Of a DNA stretch of 42,898 bases, positions 1-11,074 are shown piece after piece. A model generated the notes under the pieces. It saw nothing but the letters and a program-made list of their open reading frames with translations, had not been told where the DNA came from and ran no database searches. The DNA is from Sediminibacterium sp. (GTDB lineage Bacteria; Bacteroidota; Bacteroidia; Chitinophagales; Chitinophagaceae), in NCBI GenBank assembly GCA_027490265.1, contig JAIXYL010000123.1, positions 1 through 42,898 on the forward strand, given 5' to 3'. The position numbers and the translations under genes were made by a program. The stretch's first letter is position 1; each line of letters starts with the position of its first letter.

Positions 1-435
1 AGAACCTGTTAATGATAAAGCATGAATATTAGCGATTGATTTTCCCTGCTTTTTAACGCAAGAAAGCGTGATAGCATAAAACCCGGTATCAGTGATGACC
101 CATTGCCCCAGTTTAGTTTTCTTAGATCCATTACCAGATACTAATTGACTCACCACTTTTTTTCCTGCTAATTCAATGGCAATGGTAGATCCTACATTCG
201 GCTGTTTAGTGATTGCATCAATTTGCAATTGACCCGTCTGTTGAACATGTATAAACCAAGTAATTGTTTGTTTAGCATTGCTCCAATTTTGCAAACCATT
301 TTTTGCAGAAAACAATACTTGCTGATCCGTTTCAGCAGGAACAGCATAGCCTGTAAAAGCAGGAATCAATGCGGTTTGTGCTTGCACAAATACTGCGCAA
401 ATACAAAAAGAACACAGAACAAATAAACGATTCAT
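1..435 (-). CDS. Secreted protein, C-terminus cut by window edge; N-terminal region resembles DUF5077 (as found in DUF3472 proteins)
   Basis: Minus-strand frame open from ATG (cat at 433-435) to base 1: MNRLFVLCSFCICAVFVQAQTALIPAFTGYAVPAETD..., with signal peptide. Absent from the ORF track because it is truncated. Confidence 0.6.
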   Translation of the reverse strand, partial: MNRLFVLCSFCICAVFVQAQTALIPAFTGYAVPAETDQQVLFSAKNGLQNWSNAKQTITWFIHVQQTGQLQIDAITKQPNVGSTIAIELAGKKVVSQLVSGNGSKKTKLGQWVITDTGFYAITLSCVKKQGKSIANIHALSLTGS

Positions 436-479
436 AATGCAGTAATTATCCCTAAACTTAGGTAAATCAATGCAGAAAA

Positions 480-1871
480 TTATAAAAGTAACCCTTGCAA
501 GAAAAGATAGGCGAAACTAAAATAAATGATCAATCCTGTAACGTCTACCAATGTGGCTACAAAGGGTGCAGAAGATACTGCTGGGTCAGCGCCTAATTTT
601 TTTAACAAGATGGGCAGCATTGAACCGGTTAAAGTGCCCCATAACACTACCCCAATTAAAGAAAATCCAACGGTTGCGCCAATCATGGCCCAATGAGGGC
701 CGTAAACATTCGGAATGATGGAATGCCAAATAGCTACTCTAAAAAAACCAAGTATGCCTAGCACTGTGCCCAATAAAATACCACTGATAATTTCTCGTTT
801 TAATACACGCCACCAATCAGAAATATAAATTTCCCCAACAGCCATCGCTTGTATAATTAATGTAGACGCTTGTGAGCCACTATTGCCTCCACTTGAAATA
901 ATTAAGGGTACAAATAAAGCAAGAATCAATGCCTTGGCAATTTCATCTTCAAAATAACCCATGGCAGTAGCTGTCAATAATTCTCCAATAAACAAAATGA
1001 TCAACCAGCCTACGCGTTTTCTAAACAACTTTAACAATGGAATATCTAAATAGGGCTCATTCAACGCCTCTGTTCCTCCCATTTTTTGCATGTCTTCACT
1101 AAACTCTTCATTGGCTACCCACAACATATCATCAATGGTAACGATCCCTAAAAGAATATTGTTTTCATCCACCACTGGCAATGCCACACGATTATTCATT
1201 TTAAAGACCTGACTGGCATTTTCTTGATCATCGTTAACTTCTAAAGACACCACTCTGCCGTCAATCACATCTTCAATTTTCTTATCGGGTGAAGCCAAAA
1301 TAATATCTCTGATTCTAACGTCATCAATCAATTGACCATTTTCATCAATGACATAGATGACGTCAATGGTTTCACTGTTTCTGGCATACTTACGGATGGT
1401 ATCAAACACTTCTGCCATGGTATTGTGCAAATACACATACACATAATCAGGTGTCATCAATCTGCCAACACTGTCTTCTGGATAACCCAGTAATGATAAA
1501 GTAATTTTACGCTCTTCGGGATCCAACAGTTTAATTAAATCTCTGATGGCGGCTTTTGGTAATTCTTCTAAGAAATCGGTTCGATCATCGGCAGGCAACT
1601 CATTCAATAATTCAGCTGTTTTTGCAGATGGCAGTTCTTTAACGATGTCTTTTTGTTGTGCAATGTCTAAAATCTTGAAAACACTGGCTGCACGATGAAT
1701 GGCCATATTCGCCACAATTCTTGCTTCGTATTCAGGATACTCATTAATTAAGTCAGCAACATCACTGATGTTTTGATCATTTAAGAATTCCCTTATTTCA
1801 AGGGTATCCTCTTTTTGAACCAATCGTTCAAACTGTTCAAATAAATCAGGCTGTTCTAACTCTAAAGACAT
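480..1871 (-). CDS. mgtE: Magnesium transporter MgtE
   Basis: N-terminal MgtE_N helical domain, CBS pair, C-terminal membrane domain with SSGGNSGSQASTLIIQ motif. Confidence 0.95.
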   Translation of the reverse strand: MSLELEQPDLFEQFERLVQKEDTLEIREFLNDQNISDVADLINEYPEYEARIVANMAIHRAASVFKILDIAQQKDIVKELPSAKTAELLNELPADDRTDFLEELPKAAIRDLIKLLDPEERKITLSLLGYPEDSVGRLMTPDYVYVYLHNTMAEVFDTIRKYARNSETIDVIYVIDENGQLIDDVRIRDIILASPDKKIEDVIDGRVVSLEVNDDQENASQVFKMNNRVALPVVDENNILLGIVTIDDMLWVANEEFSEDMQKMGGTEALNEPYLDIPLLKLFRKRVGWLIILFIGELLTATAMGYFEDEIAKALILALFVPLIISSGGNSGSQASTLIIQAMAVGEIYISDWWRVLKREIISGILLGTVLGILGFFRVAIWHSIIPNVYGPHWAMIGATVGFSLIGVVLWGTLTGSMLPILLKKLGADPAVSSAPFVATLVDVTGLIIYFSFAYLFLQGLLL

Positions 1872-1880
1872 ACATGCAAT

Positions 1881-2970
1881 TTACTTATTTTCTTGTTGCA
1901 TCATCAGATAGGCCTTAATAAAGCCATCAATTTCCCCGTCCATCACAGGCGCAATATTGCCTACTTCAAAATCGGTTCGATGGTCTTTGATCATTTTATA
2001 TGGATGAAATACATAAGAACGGATTTGACTTCCCCACTCAATTTTTTTCTTGCCTGCATTTGTTGCATCGATGGCTTCCTGGCGTTTTCTAAGTTCCTCT
2101 TCGTATAAACGACTCTTCAACATTTTCATCGCCAACTCTCTATTCTCCCCTTGCGTTCTGGCTTGTTGACATTCAACAATGATGCCACTCGGTATATGCT
2201 TCAAACGAACGGCCGTTTCTACTTTGTTAACGTTTTGTCCGCCACTGCCCCCACTTCTATAGAATGCCCATTCAACATCACCAGGATTTACATTGATTTC
2301 GATGCTTTCATCTATCAAAGGGTATACAAATACAGATGCAAAAGAGGTATGTCTTCTGGCATTACTATCAAAAGGAGAAATACGAACCAATCGATGCACC
2401 CCACTTTCTGCTTTTAGAAAACCATACGCAAAATCCCCATCAAACTGAAGCGTTGCACTTTTAATGCCCGCACCATCCCCTTCTTGAAAATCCAGCTCTG
2501 TAACTTTCCAACCTTGTTTCTCACCATACATGCGATACATGCGCAATAACATTTCTGCCCAGTCTTGACTTTCTGTACCACCTGCTCCAGGATTAATTTG
2601 CAGCACAGCTGGCAATTCATCTTCAGGTTTATTCAACGTGCTTTTGAATTCCGCTTCTTCAATTTGTTTAATGGCTATTTGATAAGCATCTTTGGTTTCA
2701 TCTTCTGATGCATCGCCAGCTTTCCAAAAGTCAAATAAAAGCGCAAAATCTTCAACAGCGTTGTCTAACTGCTTGAATAATTTAAGCCAATATTCATTGA
2801 CTTTAATGTCTTTCATAACCGATGTTGCACGTGCATTGTCGTCCCAGAAGCCTGGTGACAAAGACAATTGGCGATCTGTATCTACTTTATATAATCGATT
2901 ATCAACGTCAAAGAAACCTCCTCAGGACCAATACGCGGTCCCTCATAAATTTAACTTGCTCTTGTGTCAT
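1881..2970 (-). CDS. prfB: Peptide chain release factor 2, expressed through a programmed +1 frameshift
   Basis: RF2 body with [17 protein letters not shown]. Upstream frame [20 protein letters not shown] ends at an in-frame TGA (2908-2910) in AGGAGG-TTT-CTT-TGA-C. A +1 shift continues as [24 protein letters not shown]... into the listed ORF. Confidence 0.95.
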
Positions 2971-3005
2971 AAAACAAAAGTACAAAAGAAGTCGCAGGAA
3001 TGGGA

Positions 3006-6000
3006 TTAGAGTTTCACAAACCGATTTCGGGCAATAATTCTACCAGCGCCTGTTACCAACTCTAAATTATAAATCCCTTTAGGTAGCTGACGCAAATCTA
3101 AATCATAGGTGAAATTGCCCGTTGTATTAAATGTATTCACTCGTTGATTAATCATCACCACACCCCCATTAGAAATGACTTTTACAAAAGTGCTGCTATT
3201 GGTTAATGGCGTGAAAATGATTTTCGCATTATTCACAACAGGATTGGGGAAAAAATAAATTTGTTGGGCTGCTGTTAAATCAGCTCTGATGTCTACCGAA
3301 TCAGAGACAGAAGTACAAAAATTAGTATCTGTGATGGCAACATTATACCGACCAGTTGTAGCATAAAACACATAAAGCTGATCAGTTGTATCCGGAATTG
3401 ACGTTATTAAACTGCCGTTTCTATACCATAAAATTTTAGTGACCACCTTACCAGAATCTGCACTGGCCACTAATTTAGCGGTATCGCCTGGCAAAATATT
3501 TTGCTTGCCTAAAAAGGCCAAAGAAGCCCCTGGTAAAGGCTTAACAGATACCGTAATTTTTTGTCTGATACTTTGGCAACCAGAAATTGTGTTAATTCTA
3601 GACACCCAATACGTTGAGGTATTCACTACATTGGTCACAGGTAAAGGCGCCGTTGTGCTGCCTACACCACCGTTAGCGCCAGTATGCCAAAGCAAGCTAT
3701 CCCCATATGCAGCCAAAGGTCTGGCAGGTTCATTTAAGCAATATTGAATATCCGATACAATCGGCTTCGTTGGTATAAAACCACTGTCTAAAATAAAGTT
3801 ATCCGATCTGGCTACACAGCCTGCAAAACTGGTAGCAATAGCATTATAGGTTCCTCTTGTTTTGGGGAAAATGGTAAAACTTGTATCTGCAGAACTAAAT
3901 CGTTGAACCCGAAAATTATTCATATCGGACACATAAAAGTCGCCATCAACATCAATAAACCCATTTCCTGGGGCATCTAATTGATCTGGTCCTGACCCTT
4001 TAATAGTACCACCTGCTACTACAATTCCAGAGTCTACCCCAATGCGCCATCTTTTGATGCGATTGGCAGTTCCACCTTCGGTAATCAGCATTTGATTATT
4101 GGCATCCACAAAAATATTCAATGGCGTAACCACTTGATTGGCATTATTGCCTTTGCCTCTTCCACCAGCAACCGTTGTACCTCTGGTTTCTCCAAGTTTC
4201 CATCGTTGAATGCGATCATTTTGAGAATCCGCAATATAAATATTGTCGAATTGGTCTACAAAAACACCCAACGGAATACTCAATTGATTGGCTGCAGCTC
4301 CAGCAAAATTGCCACCTGCAACTGTTTTACCTGCAATACCGCCTCTTACCCATTGTTGAATGCGCGCGTTTAACGCATCTGCTATATAAATAGCACCATA
4401 TGCGTCTACAAATACTCCTGAAGGACTAGAGAGTTGATTAGGTTTAACACCTCTGCCATTACCACCAGCTACAATGGTCCCTGTTGTATCGCCTTCCTTC
4501 CAAAGCATGATGCGATCATTGTCTGTATCTGCAACATAAATGAACCCGTCAGTTGTCACATAAATGCTATTGGGGTTATTTAATTGACTCAAGCGATTGC
4601 CTACCCCTTTTCCGCCTGCAACGGTAATACCTGCTTTAGCACCAGGTACCCATTTTTGTACGCGATGATTCCATTGATCACATACATAAATATTTTTAAA
4701 AGCATCTACAAAAACAAAACTGGGTCTTCCAAATTGCGTGGAGTCTGTGCCACCATTTAATTTACCAGCAACCGTTTCAGCTAAATCTTTATAGGTTGTT
4801 GTCGTCCTACTGATGCTATCATTATTGCGTGTCCAAAGCAATGATCGAACTTTAGGATTGGCATTCAAAACCATTGGTTCTGTTGAAATACAAGTAGGAC
4901 TTACAATAGACATAACTGGTCTCTTATAAACTGTCACTACTACTTCAGCTGAAGAATTGCAACCATTGCCAATAGAGGACACAACCGTATATTTTGTAGT
5001 AACCGAAGGTCTTGCAAGAACTGTATCTCGATTGGTTACACTTAGCCCTGCAGATGGACTCCATCGATAATTGTTAGAGCCAGATACAATTAATCTGGCT
5101 TGCCCACCCTCACAAATATTGGTGGTATCTGTTTTTATTTTCAAATCTGGTGCAACCACAACAAAAGCAGTACCGGAGCCAGTTACGCAACCAGAAAACG
5201 AAGCCGATAAGGCTGTATAATTACCGGAAATTCTTGTTTGTAATACCGTATCAGCGCCTGCTGTAATGGTATATCGTTGTATCCGATAGTTTCTGCTATC
5301 TGCTACATACATATTGCCTTTCAAATCAATTCCTAATGCATTGGGCAACTGTAACTGGTCTAATGCAGAGCCAGAACTGCCATTGGCCAATCCTGCAACG
5401 GTTGTACCAACTGTATCAAATAACGCCCAACGATGTATCCGATTATTGCCTCTGTCTGCAATAAACATATTGCTGTTTCCATCCACAAAAATGCCCGCAG
5501 GAAAATTCAATTGATTAGGCAATGTACCTGGTCCTCTATTTCCAGCTGCAACAAACCCAACAATGGTCGTTTGATCATAAAACATGATGCGATGATTCTC
5601 AGCATCTGCTACAAATAAATTATTCTTTTGGTCTACAAAAACAGCTTGAGGATTATTGAGTCGCACATTATCGTTGCCCGGCAAACCAGTACCAGCAACT
5701 GTTTTTACACTAGCCCCTCCATTGCTCCATTTCTGCACACGATGATTACCTGCATCAGCGATGTATATATTTCCATAACTGTCTACAAAAACACTTGATG
5801 GAAAATTCAACTGATAAGTACCATTGCCTAATCCTAATCCACCCGCAACCGTTGTTGCAACGGTTGATCCTCTAGGAAAATATTGAATGCGATGATTGTT
5901 TTGATCGGCAACATAGATATTACCAACCGCATCCACAAAAACTCCAGTTGGATAATTCAATTGATCATTGCCATTGCCTTCACCCTTACCGCCTACAACT

Positions 6001-7817
6001 GTTGTACCTACTAAATCACCTGGTTTCCACAATTGAATGCGATGGTTCACTGCATCAGCAACATATACATTGCCTTTGGGATCAACAAATGTTCCCATGG
6101 GCAACCCAAATTGACTTTGACCATTGCCAATACCATTGCCCCCTGCAAATACAGTTCCTGTTTTACCCCATTCGGGAAAGAAGCTGCCTGCTTTGATCCC
6201 ACCACCTCTAAAATAATTTAAACTGGCAGGCCTTTCGCCTAAAATGGTTGTGGTTACTTTAGTTGCATCAGGTGATAAACAAATGGTGGGAGTAACAACC
6301 GGGATAGACCTTAATCCAACACTAATGGTTAATGGTCTATATGAAATACAGCCACTATCCGTTGTTGACGTGATGCCATAAAATGTAGTGGAATCTGGCT
6401 TGACTAAATAAGTACTATCATTGGTTCGGGTGACACCGGTATTGGGAAACCAAGTATAATTATTGCTGCCCAAAAGTTTTAATTCAGTGACATCCCCTGT
6501 ACAAATAGCTGTTTTACCAATAATATTTATTTCAGGATTGGGATTAACAAATATGGCATTGGATTGCTGCACACAGCCTGAAAAGGAATTGACCCGTGCA
6601 ATATATACACCACCTTGATAGGGTCTGAATTCTGTATTAATTGGGATAATACCGTATTGTTGAACCCGCCCATTTTGTTGGTCTAATACAAACAAATTAC
6701 CGGATACATCAAAAGCAATCCCACTTGGATAATTGAATTGACTATTGTCTGAACCTGCAATGCCATTGTCGCTTCCAGCAATGGTGATCATGCCAATTTC
6801 ATTATTGAATAATTTCTGAACACGACTATTACCAGCTTCTACAACGAACACTTCATCAAAGGCATTTACTAAAACATCCACTGGCTGAAACATATATCCA
6901 TAACCTGTCCCCTTGCCTAATTGACCCATGACCGTCTTTCCAGATAAATTGCCCAGCTTGAATTTTTGAACACGGTTATTGGCAGAATCGGCTACATAAA
7001 TATTAAAATTTTGGTCTACTGCAACGCCTTGCGGACTGTTGAGTCTTAATGAATCCGAACCAGGTCCCCTTCCCCCAGCAACAGTAATACCTGATGCACC
7101 ACCTTGGGCCCAACGCTGAATGCGGTGATTGCCAGCATCGGCAATGTACACAAAACCTTGGCGGTCAACATATACATCCCTTGGATCGCTTAATTGATTG
7201 GCCCCTGCCCCTTTGCCGTTTCCACCAGCTACTAAAAAACCATTGCTTGAGCCTGGTGCAAAACGCAGTACCCGATTATTATACTGATCTGTTACAAATA
7301 AATTACCAAACCCGTCAATGAATAAACCAGCTGGTTTGTTGAGTTGATTGGGGGCATTTCCATTGCCTGTTCCACCCGCTACAGTCACACCGTCTGGTGT
7401 TGTTCTGCTGTATGCCACTACCCGATTGTTTAATGTATCAGACACATATATATTGCCGCTATTGTCAATGGCGATGCCATGGGTACCTGACACTCTTTGC
7501 CTTCCACCTGTTGAACCACTCACAACAGTAGTAGGTACTGTACTTAATGTGGCTCTAGTTTTTTGTAAAACAGAGTCATTTAATAACCACTCAATTTGAT
7601 AAGGACTTCTACTGAATGTACCAGAAATCATACCGCCCCCTGCACATTTGGGTCCGGTGATGCTCACAAATACGCATTGCGCGGTGATTAGTTGTGTTAC
7701 CAATAACAGTAACCCAACCAAAAACCCTTTTACACAATTCATACTTGTCTTTAACATCAACTTCATTTCTAGTAATGGACAAAATAATTGTTCCACTGCT
7801 GCAATACAGCAATGCAT
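3006..7817 (-). CDS. Large secreted NHL-repeat protein with Ig-like linkers and T9SS type A C-terminal sorting domain; real start probably an internal Met near 7766
   Basis: 18 repeats of the type LNxPxGVFVDxxGNIYVADxxNHRIQxW; C-terminus YFFPNPVVNNAKIIF...LPKGIYNLELVTGAGRIIARNRFVKL is typical of T9SS sorting domains. Confidence 0.9.
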   Translation of the reverse strand: MHCCIAAVEQLFCPLLEMKLMLKTSMNCVKGFLVGLLLLVTQLITAQCVFVSITGPKCAGGGMISGTFSRSPYQIEWLLNDSVLQKTRATLSTVPTTVVSGSTGGRQRVSGTHGIAIDNSGNIYVSDTLNNRVVAYSRTTPDGVTVAGGTGNGNAPNQLNKPAGLFIDGFGNLFVTDQYNNRVLRFAPGSSNGFLVAGGNGKGAGANQLSDPRDVYVDRQGFVYIADAGNHRIQRWAQGGASGITVAGGRGPGSDSLRLNSPQGVAVDQNFNIYVADSANNRVQKFKLGNLSGKTVMGQLGKGTGYGYMFQPVDVLVNAFDEVFVVEAGNSRVQKLFNNEIGMITIAGSDNGIAGSDNSQFNYPSGIAFDVSGNLFVLDQQNGRVQQYGIIPINTEFRPYQGGVYIARVNSFSGCVQQSNAIFVNPNPEINIIGKTAICTGDVTELKLLGSNNYTWFPNTGVTRTNDSTYLVKPDSTTFYGITSTTDSGCISYRPLTISVGLRSIPVVTPTICLSPDATKVTTTILGERPASLNYFRGGGIKAGSFFPEWGKTGTVFAGGNGIGNGQSQFGLPMGTFVDPKGNVYVADAVNHRIQLWKPGDLVGTTVVGGKGEGNGNDQLNYPTGVFVDAVGNIYVADQNNHRIQYFPRGSTVATTVAGGLGLGNGTYQLNFPSSVFVDSYGNIYIADAGNHRVQKWSNGGASVKTVAGTGLPGNDNVRLNNPQAVFVDQKNNLFVADAENHRIMFYDQTTIVGFVAAGNRGPGTLPNQLNFPAGIFVDGNSNMFIADRGNNRIHRWALFDTVGTTVAGLANGSSGSALDQLQLPNALGIDLKGNMYVADSRNYRIQRYTITAGADTVLQTRISGNYTALSASFSGCVTGSGTAFVVVAPDLKIKTDTTNICEGGQARLIVSGSNNYRWSPSAGLSVTNRDTVLARPSVTTKYTVVSSIGNGCNSSAEVVVTVYKRPVMSIVSPTCISTEPMVLNANPKVRSLLWTRNNDSISRTTTTYKDLAETVAGKLNGGTDSTQFGRPSFVFVDAFKNIYVCDQWNHRVQKWVPGAKAGITVAGGKGVGNRLSQLNNPNSIYVTTDGFIYVADTDNDRIMLWKEGDTTGTIVAGGNGRGVKPNQLSSPSGVFVDAYGAIYIADALNARIQQWVRGGIAGKTVAGGNFAGAAANQLSIPLGVFVDQFDNIYIADSQNDRIQRWKLGETRGTTVAGGRGKGNNANQVVTPLNIFVDANNQMLITEGGTANRIKRWRIGVDSGIVVAGGTIKGSGPDQLDAPGNGFIDVDGDFYVSDMNNFRVQRFSSADTSFTIFPKTRGTYNAIATSFAGCVARSDNFILDSGFIPTKPIVSDIQYCLNEPARPLAAYGDSLLWHTGANGGVGSTTAPLPVTNVVNTSTYWVSRINTISGCQSIRQKITVSVKPLPGASLAFLGKQNILPGDTAKLVASADSGKVVTKILWYRNGSLITSIPDTTDQLYVFYATTGRYNVAITDTNFCTSVSDSVDIRADLTAAQQIYFFPNPVVNNAKIIFTPLTNSSTFVKVISNGGVVMINQRVNTFNTTGNFTYDLDLRQLPKGIYNLELVTGAGRIIARNRFVKL

Positions 7818-7836
7818 AGGGTGCGATTAAAAAATA

Positions 7837-8203
7837 CCATAAACCTCGTAAGCCGGATTCTGTTTCAACTCCATCATTTATCTGGCCGCAACATTGCTGT
7901 TACGATCTTGCTGCCTACCCTGGATTGCGATTCAATTGAATGAATACGAGAACGAGCCGCTCTCAAACAATCCTTTACATGGCATTACAGTACCCAAGGT
8001 TTACCCATAGCAAGTGTTACCACCTACCACCGTGAGCTCTTACCTCACATTTTCACCTTTTCCATGTGTTACCATGGTAGTTATTTTCTGTGGCACTCTC
8101 TCTTTCTCACATGAATGAGAAGCCGGCGCTTAACCGGTGGGTTGCTCTATACTGTCCGGACTTTCCTCCCCAATAAATTGGAGCGATGGTTCGGGTTTAT
8201 AGT
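7837..8203 (-). ncRNA. rnpB: RNase P RNA (bacterial class A-like)
   Basis: Minus strand has the conserved 5' GAGGAAAGTCCGGACA block and 3' ACAGAATCCGGCTTACGAGGTTTATGG. Ends pair as a 9-bp P1 helix (CTATAAACC / GGTTTATGG). Confidence 0.93.
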
Positions 8204-8320
8204 ACTTACGAAGATACTGATTGCTTAACCAATGTGGTCTGAACAAGGATTTTAATGGCAGATAGGCATAAAAAATACCCATTACTTTGTATGATGAATT
8301 AGGCAGATGCTGCTTAAATC

Positions 8321-9346
8321 TTAATATTGAAAAAAGACCTGGGTGGCCCCATACCCAAATCTTGAATCGTATTGGTGTTGAAAACGTTTGACTTCTCGGC
8401 GGGTTTTTAAATACTCGTGCACTTCTTCGCGCAACTTACCAGAGCCCACTCCATGAATCACAACCAATTCCAATTGTTTATGTGCAATGGCCAATTCAAC
8501 CCATTTTTCTAATTCATCTAATTGCAAAGTCAGCATTTCAAAATTGCTCATACCTGCAGGATGTTGGGTTAACTTTTCAATATGCAAATCAATAACAGAA
8601 CGAGCAGGTGGCAAATAGTCTTTAACCTTTCCAGCATCGTATACTTTATACCCTTTTGCTTTTAAACTGTCTAAGGGCAAAGCTTGTTCAGCCCTGTCAG
8701 GATACACACTGAACAATGTATATGAAAAAGTAGGTTCATTATTGTCTTTGAGAGATTCAATTTTTTGAAACACTTGTTTCGGTTTCAATTTCAATTGAAC
8801 TTCAAAGTGTTCTGCTTTATGTTTTGCAGGATTGAGTAAACTAAAATCTAAAGCAAATGAAGGCGAATCGTTCACCGCTTCAAACTTGATATCGTGTAAA
8901 TAGAAATCGTGAAAGGGTTGAATGGTATTCACTAATGAAAAATTGTCTTCACCATTAAACATTTGTTGGTATGTAAACTGATAGCCATCACTGGTTTTGT
9001 TCACCAAATGAATTTTTAATAGCTCTACCACTTCATCGTTAAAATCATCTAAAGCAAATTTGGGAATAAACGACAACCATACGCCTTCAGAAACCTTGAT
9101 CTGATTGGGTTGTGGCTTTTCTTTTGGAACCTGATCTACATAAGTCTTGGGTTCAATTTTTTTGCTGGGTATATTTTTCTTCTCAGTAAATCGCTTAAAA
9201 TAGGGAAAATCAATTTGGTCCATATAGGCCGGAAACTTAACCCCTCTTACTTCAATCATCACCATTTTATCGTTGATGATTTCTATGACTTTACCTTCCT
9301 CATTGCTGTGCAACACTAAAATATCATCCCCTATTTGGTACTTCAT
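8321..9346 (-). CDS. DUF2027 / Smr-domain (MutS2 C-terminal-like) protein
   Basis: C-terminal Smr motif DLHIEKLTQHP...LELVVIHGVGSGKLREEVHEYL; N-terminal DUF2027-like region. Confidence 0.85.
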   Translation of the reverse strand: MKYQIGDDILVLHSNEEGKVIEIINDKMVMIEVRGVKFPAYMDQIDFPYFKRFTEKKNIPSKKIEPKTYVDQVPKEKPQPNQIKVSEGVWLSFIPKFALDDFNDEVVELLKIHLVNKTSDGYQFTYQQMFNGEDNFSLVNTIQPFHDFYLHDIKFEAVNDSPSFALDFSLLNPAKHKAEHFEVQLKLKPKQVFQKIESLKDNNEPTFSYTLFSVYPDRAEQALPLDSLKAKGYKVYDAGKVKDYLPPARSVIDLHIEKLTQHPAGMSNFEMLTLQLDELEKWVELAIAHKQLELVVIHGVGSGKLREEVHEYLKTRREVKRFQHQYDSRFGYGATQVFFQY

Positions 9347-11043
9347 GATTGAGCCAGTTTGCTTTTGTTTTTACCATAAAAGAAATAAATGACCAAGCCT
9401 AATGCCATCCATCCAAAAAACCATAACCAACTAATGGCAGGAATTTCAATCATCAAATACAAACAGCATAAAGCGCCTGCAACAGGAATAAACGAATAGG
9501 ATTTTAAAAAACTATAAAATGCGGTAACCAATGCAATGACCATAAATACTAAGAATAAAACTTCTTGAAAGCCTTCATTGCCAATATTTACAAAAGCATC
9601 ATTGATTCTATTTCTAAACAACCAAGTCGTTAATAACACAATGGCTGGTATAATGTATTTCCCATTGATATAAGGCAATTGAAAGCCTTTCCTACCAGCA
9701 CCTTCCGCCATTTTGGGCAATACCAACACCCCAAAACATACCAAAACAAAAGCGAATAAAGTGCCTATGCTGGTTAAATCGGTCATGAATCCACTACTGA
9801 TAAATAATGAAGGAATCCCCACTAAAAAACCAGTTACAATTGTTGAAAAAGAAGGGGTTTGGTATTTGGGGTGTACTTGTGCAAATTTCTTAGGCAATAA
9901 TCCATCCCTACTCATACTCATCCAAATTCGAGGTTGTCCCATTTGAAATACCAATAACACACTGGTGGTGGCTACTACCGCACTTACTGAAATTAAATAG
10001 CCAATTTTATTCATATTCAGTTTGTCGAAAACATAGGCCAATGGATCGTCCACTTTTAATTCACTGTAATGCACCATACCAGTTAATACTAAAGCCACTA
10101 AAATGTAGAGCACCGTACAAATCAATAAAGAATACATCATACCCTTGGGTAAATCTCTTTGCGGATCTTTACATTCTTCGGCAGTAGTTGAAATAGCATC
10201 AAATCCAATATATGCATAGAATACGGCAGACACACCAGCCAATACCCCACCAAACCCATTGGGCAGAAATGGGGTCCAATTATTGGTATCTACATAAAAG
10301 AAGCCCACGATGATGATGCCTACAATAACTGCCAATTTAAAAATCACCATGATATTGGTACTGCGTTTGCTTTCTTTAATACCAATATATGCCAACCAAG
10401 TAATCAACATCACAATAAAGAATGCAGGTAAATTAACAATGACTTTCCAAGACCCAATCATGGGAGCATTGGTAATGGCATCATACCCCATTTTGGCGTG
10501 TTTGGTCATGGTTTCAGGTGCTTCACCTGCAGCCAATGCTTTAATGGCTTCCTCATATCCTAATTGAGCATTACTTGCATTGGTAGACAACCATCCAGGT
10601 AAATGAATATGAAACCCCTCTAATAAATTATTAAAATAGCCACTCCAACTAATCGCCACAACAATATTACCAATGGCATATTCTAAGATCAACGCCCAAC
10701 CAATTATCCATGCAACCACTTCTCCAAAAGATACATAAGCATAAGTATATGCGCTACCAGAAATGGGAATTCTGCTTGCAAACTCTGCATAACACAATGC
10801 ACTAAAGCCACAAGTAATTGCCGTGATGACAAATAAAAATGCAATGCCTGGACCGCCGTTATATGCGGCTGATCCAATGGTTGAAAATATGCCCGCTCCA
10901 ATTACAGCTGCAATCCCCATAAAAGTAAGGTCTTTAACACCCAGCACTTTTTTTAACCCCCCACCATGTCCATCGTTATGACCAGCAGCTGCATCCGCAG
11001 TTATTTTATCCAATGATTTCTTTCTAAACAAAGAAGACAACAT
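9343..11043 (-). CDS. APC-family amino acid permease
   Basis: Multiple TM segments; GIAAVIGAGIFSTIGSAAYNGGPG and ISGSAYTYAYVSFGE motifs. Confidence 0.9.
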   Translation of the reverse strand: MLSSLFRKKSLDKITADAAAGHNDGHGGGLKKVLGVKDLTFMGIAAVIGAGIFSTIGSAAYNGGPGIAFLFVITAITCGFSALCYAEFASRIPISGSAYTYAYVSFGEVVAWIIGWALILEYAIGNIVVAISWSGYFNNLLEGFHIHLPGWLSTNASNAQLGYEEAIKALAAGEAPETMTKHAKMGYDAITNAPMIGSWKVIVNLPAFFIVMLITWLAYIGIKESKRSTNIMVIFKLAVIVGIIIVGFFYVDTNNWTPFLPNGFGGVLAGVSAVFYAYIGFDAISTTAEECKDPQRDLPKGMMYSLLICTVLYILVALVLTGMVHYSELKVDDPLAYVFDKLNMNKIGYLISVSAVVATTSVLLVFQMGQPRIWMSMSRDGLLPKKFAQVHPKYQTPSFSTIVTGFLVGIPSLFISSGFMTDLTSIGTLFAFVLVCFGVLVLPKMAEGAGRKGFQLPYINGKYIIPAIVLLTTWLFRNRINDAFVNIGNEGFQEVLFLVFMVIALVTAFYSFLKSYSFIPVAGALCCLYLMIEIPAISWLWFFGWMALGLVIYFFYGKNKSKLAQS

Positions 11044-11074
11044 GTAATATTATTTAGGTAGGAAGATAAGCAAA

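Noticed and set aside
223-426. 67-aa + strand ORF
   Set aside because: Antisense to the truncated secreted protein at 1-435.
2151-2417. ORFs antisense or out of frame within prfB (also 1893-2108, 2414-2620, 2692-3009)
   Set aside because: Overlap a solid RF2 reading frame; no family signal.
3890-7505. Periodic DNA similarity that could be taken for a CRISPR or tandem repeat array
   Set aside because: Period (about 150-165 bp) and degeneracy follow the NHL protein repeat; in-frame coding throughout.
4092-7599. Many short + strand ORFs inside the NHL gene
   Set aside because: Antisense of repetitive coding sequence; they echo the repeat period and carry no independent features.
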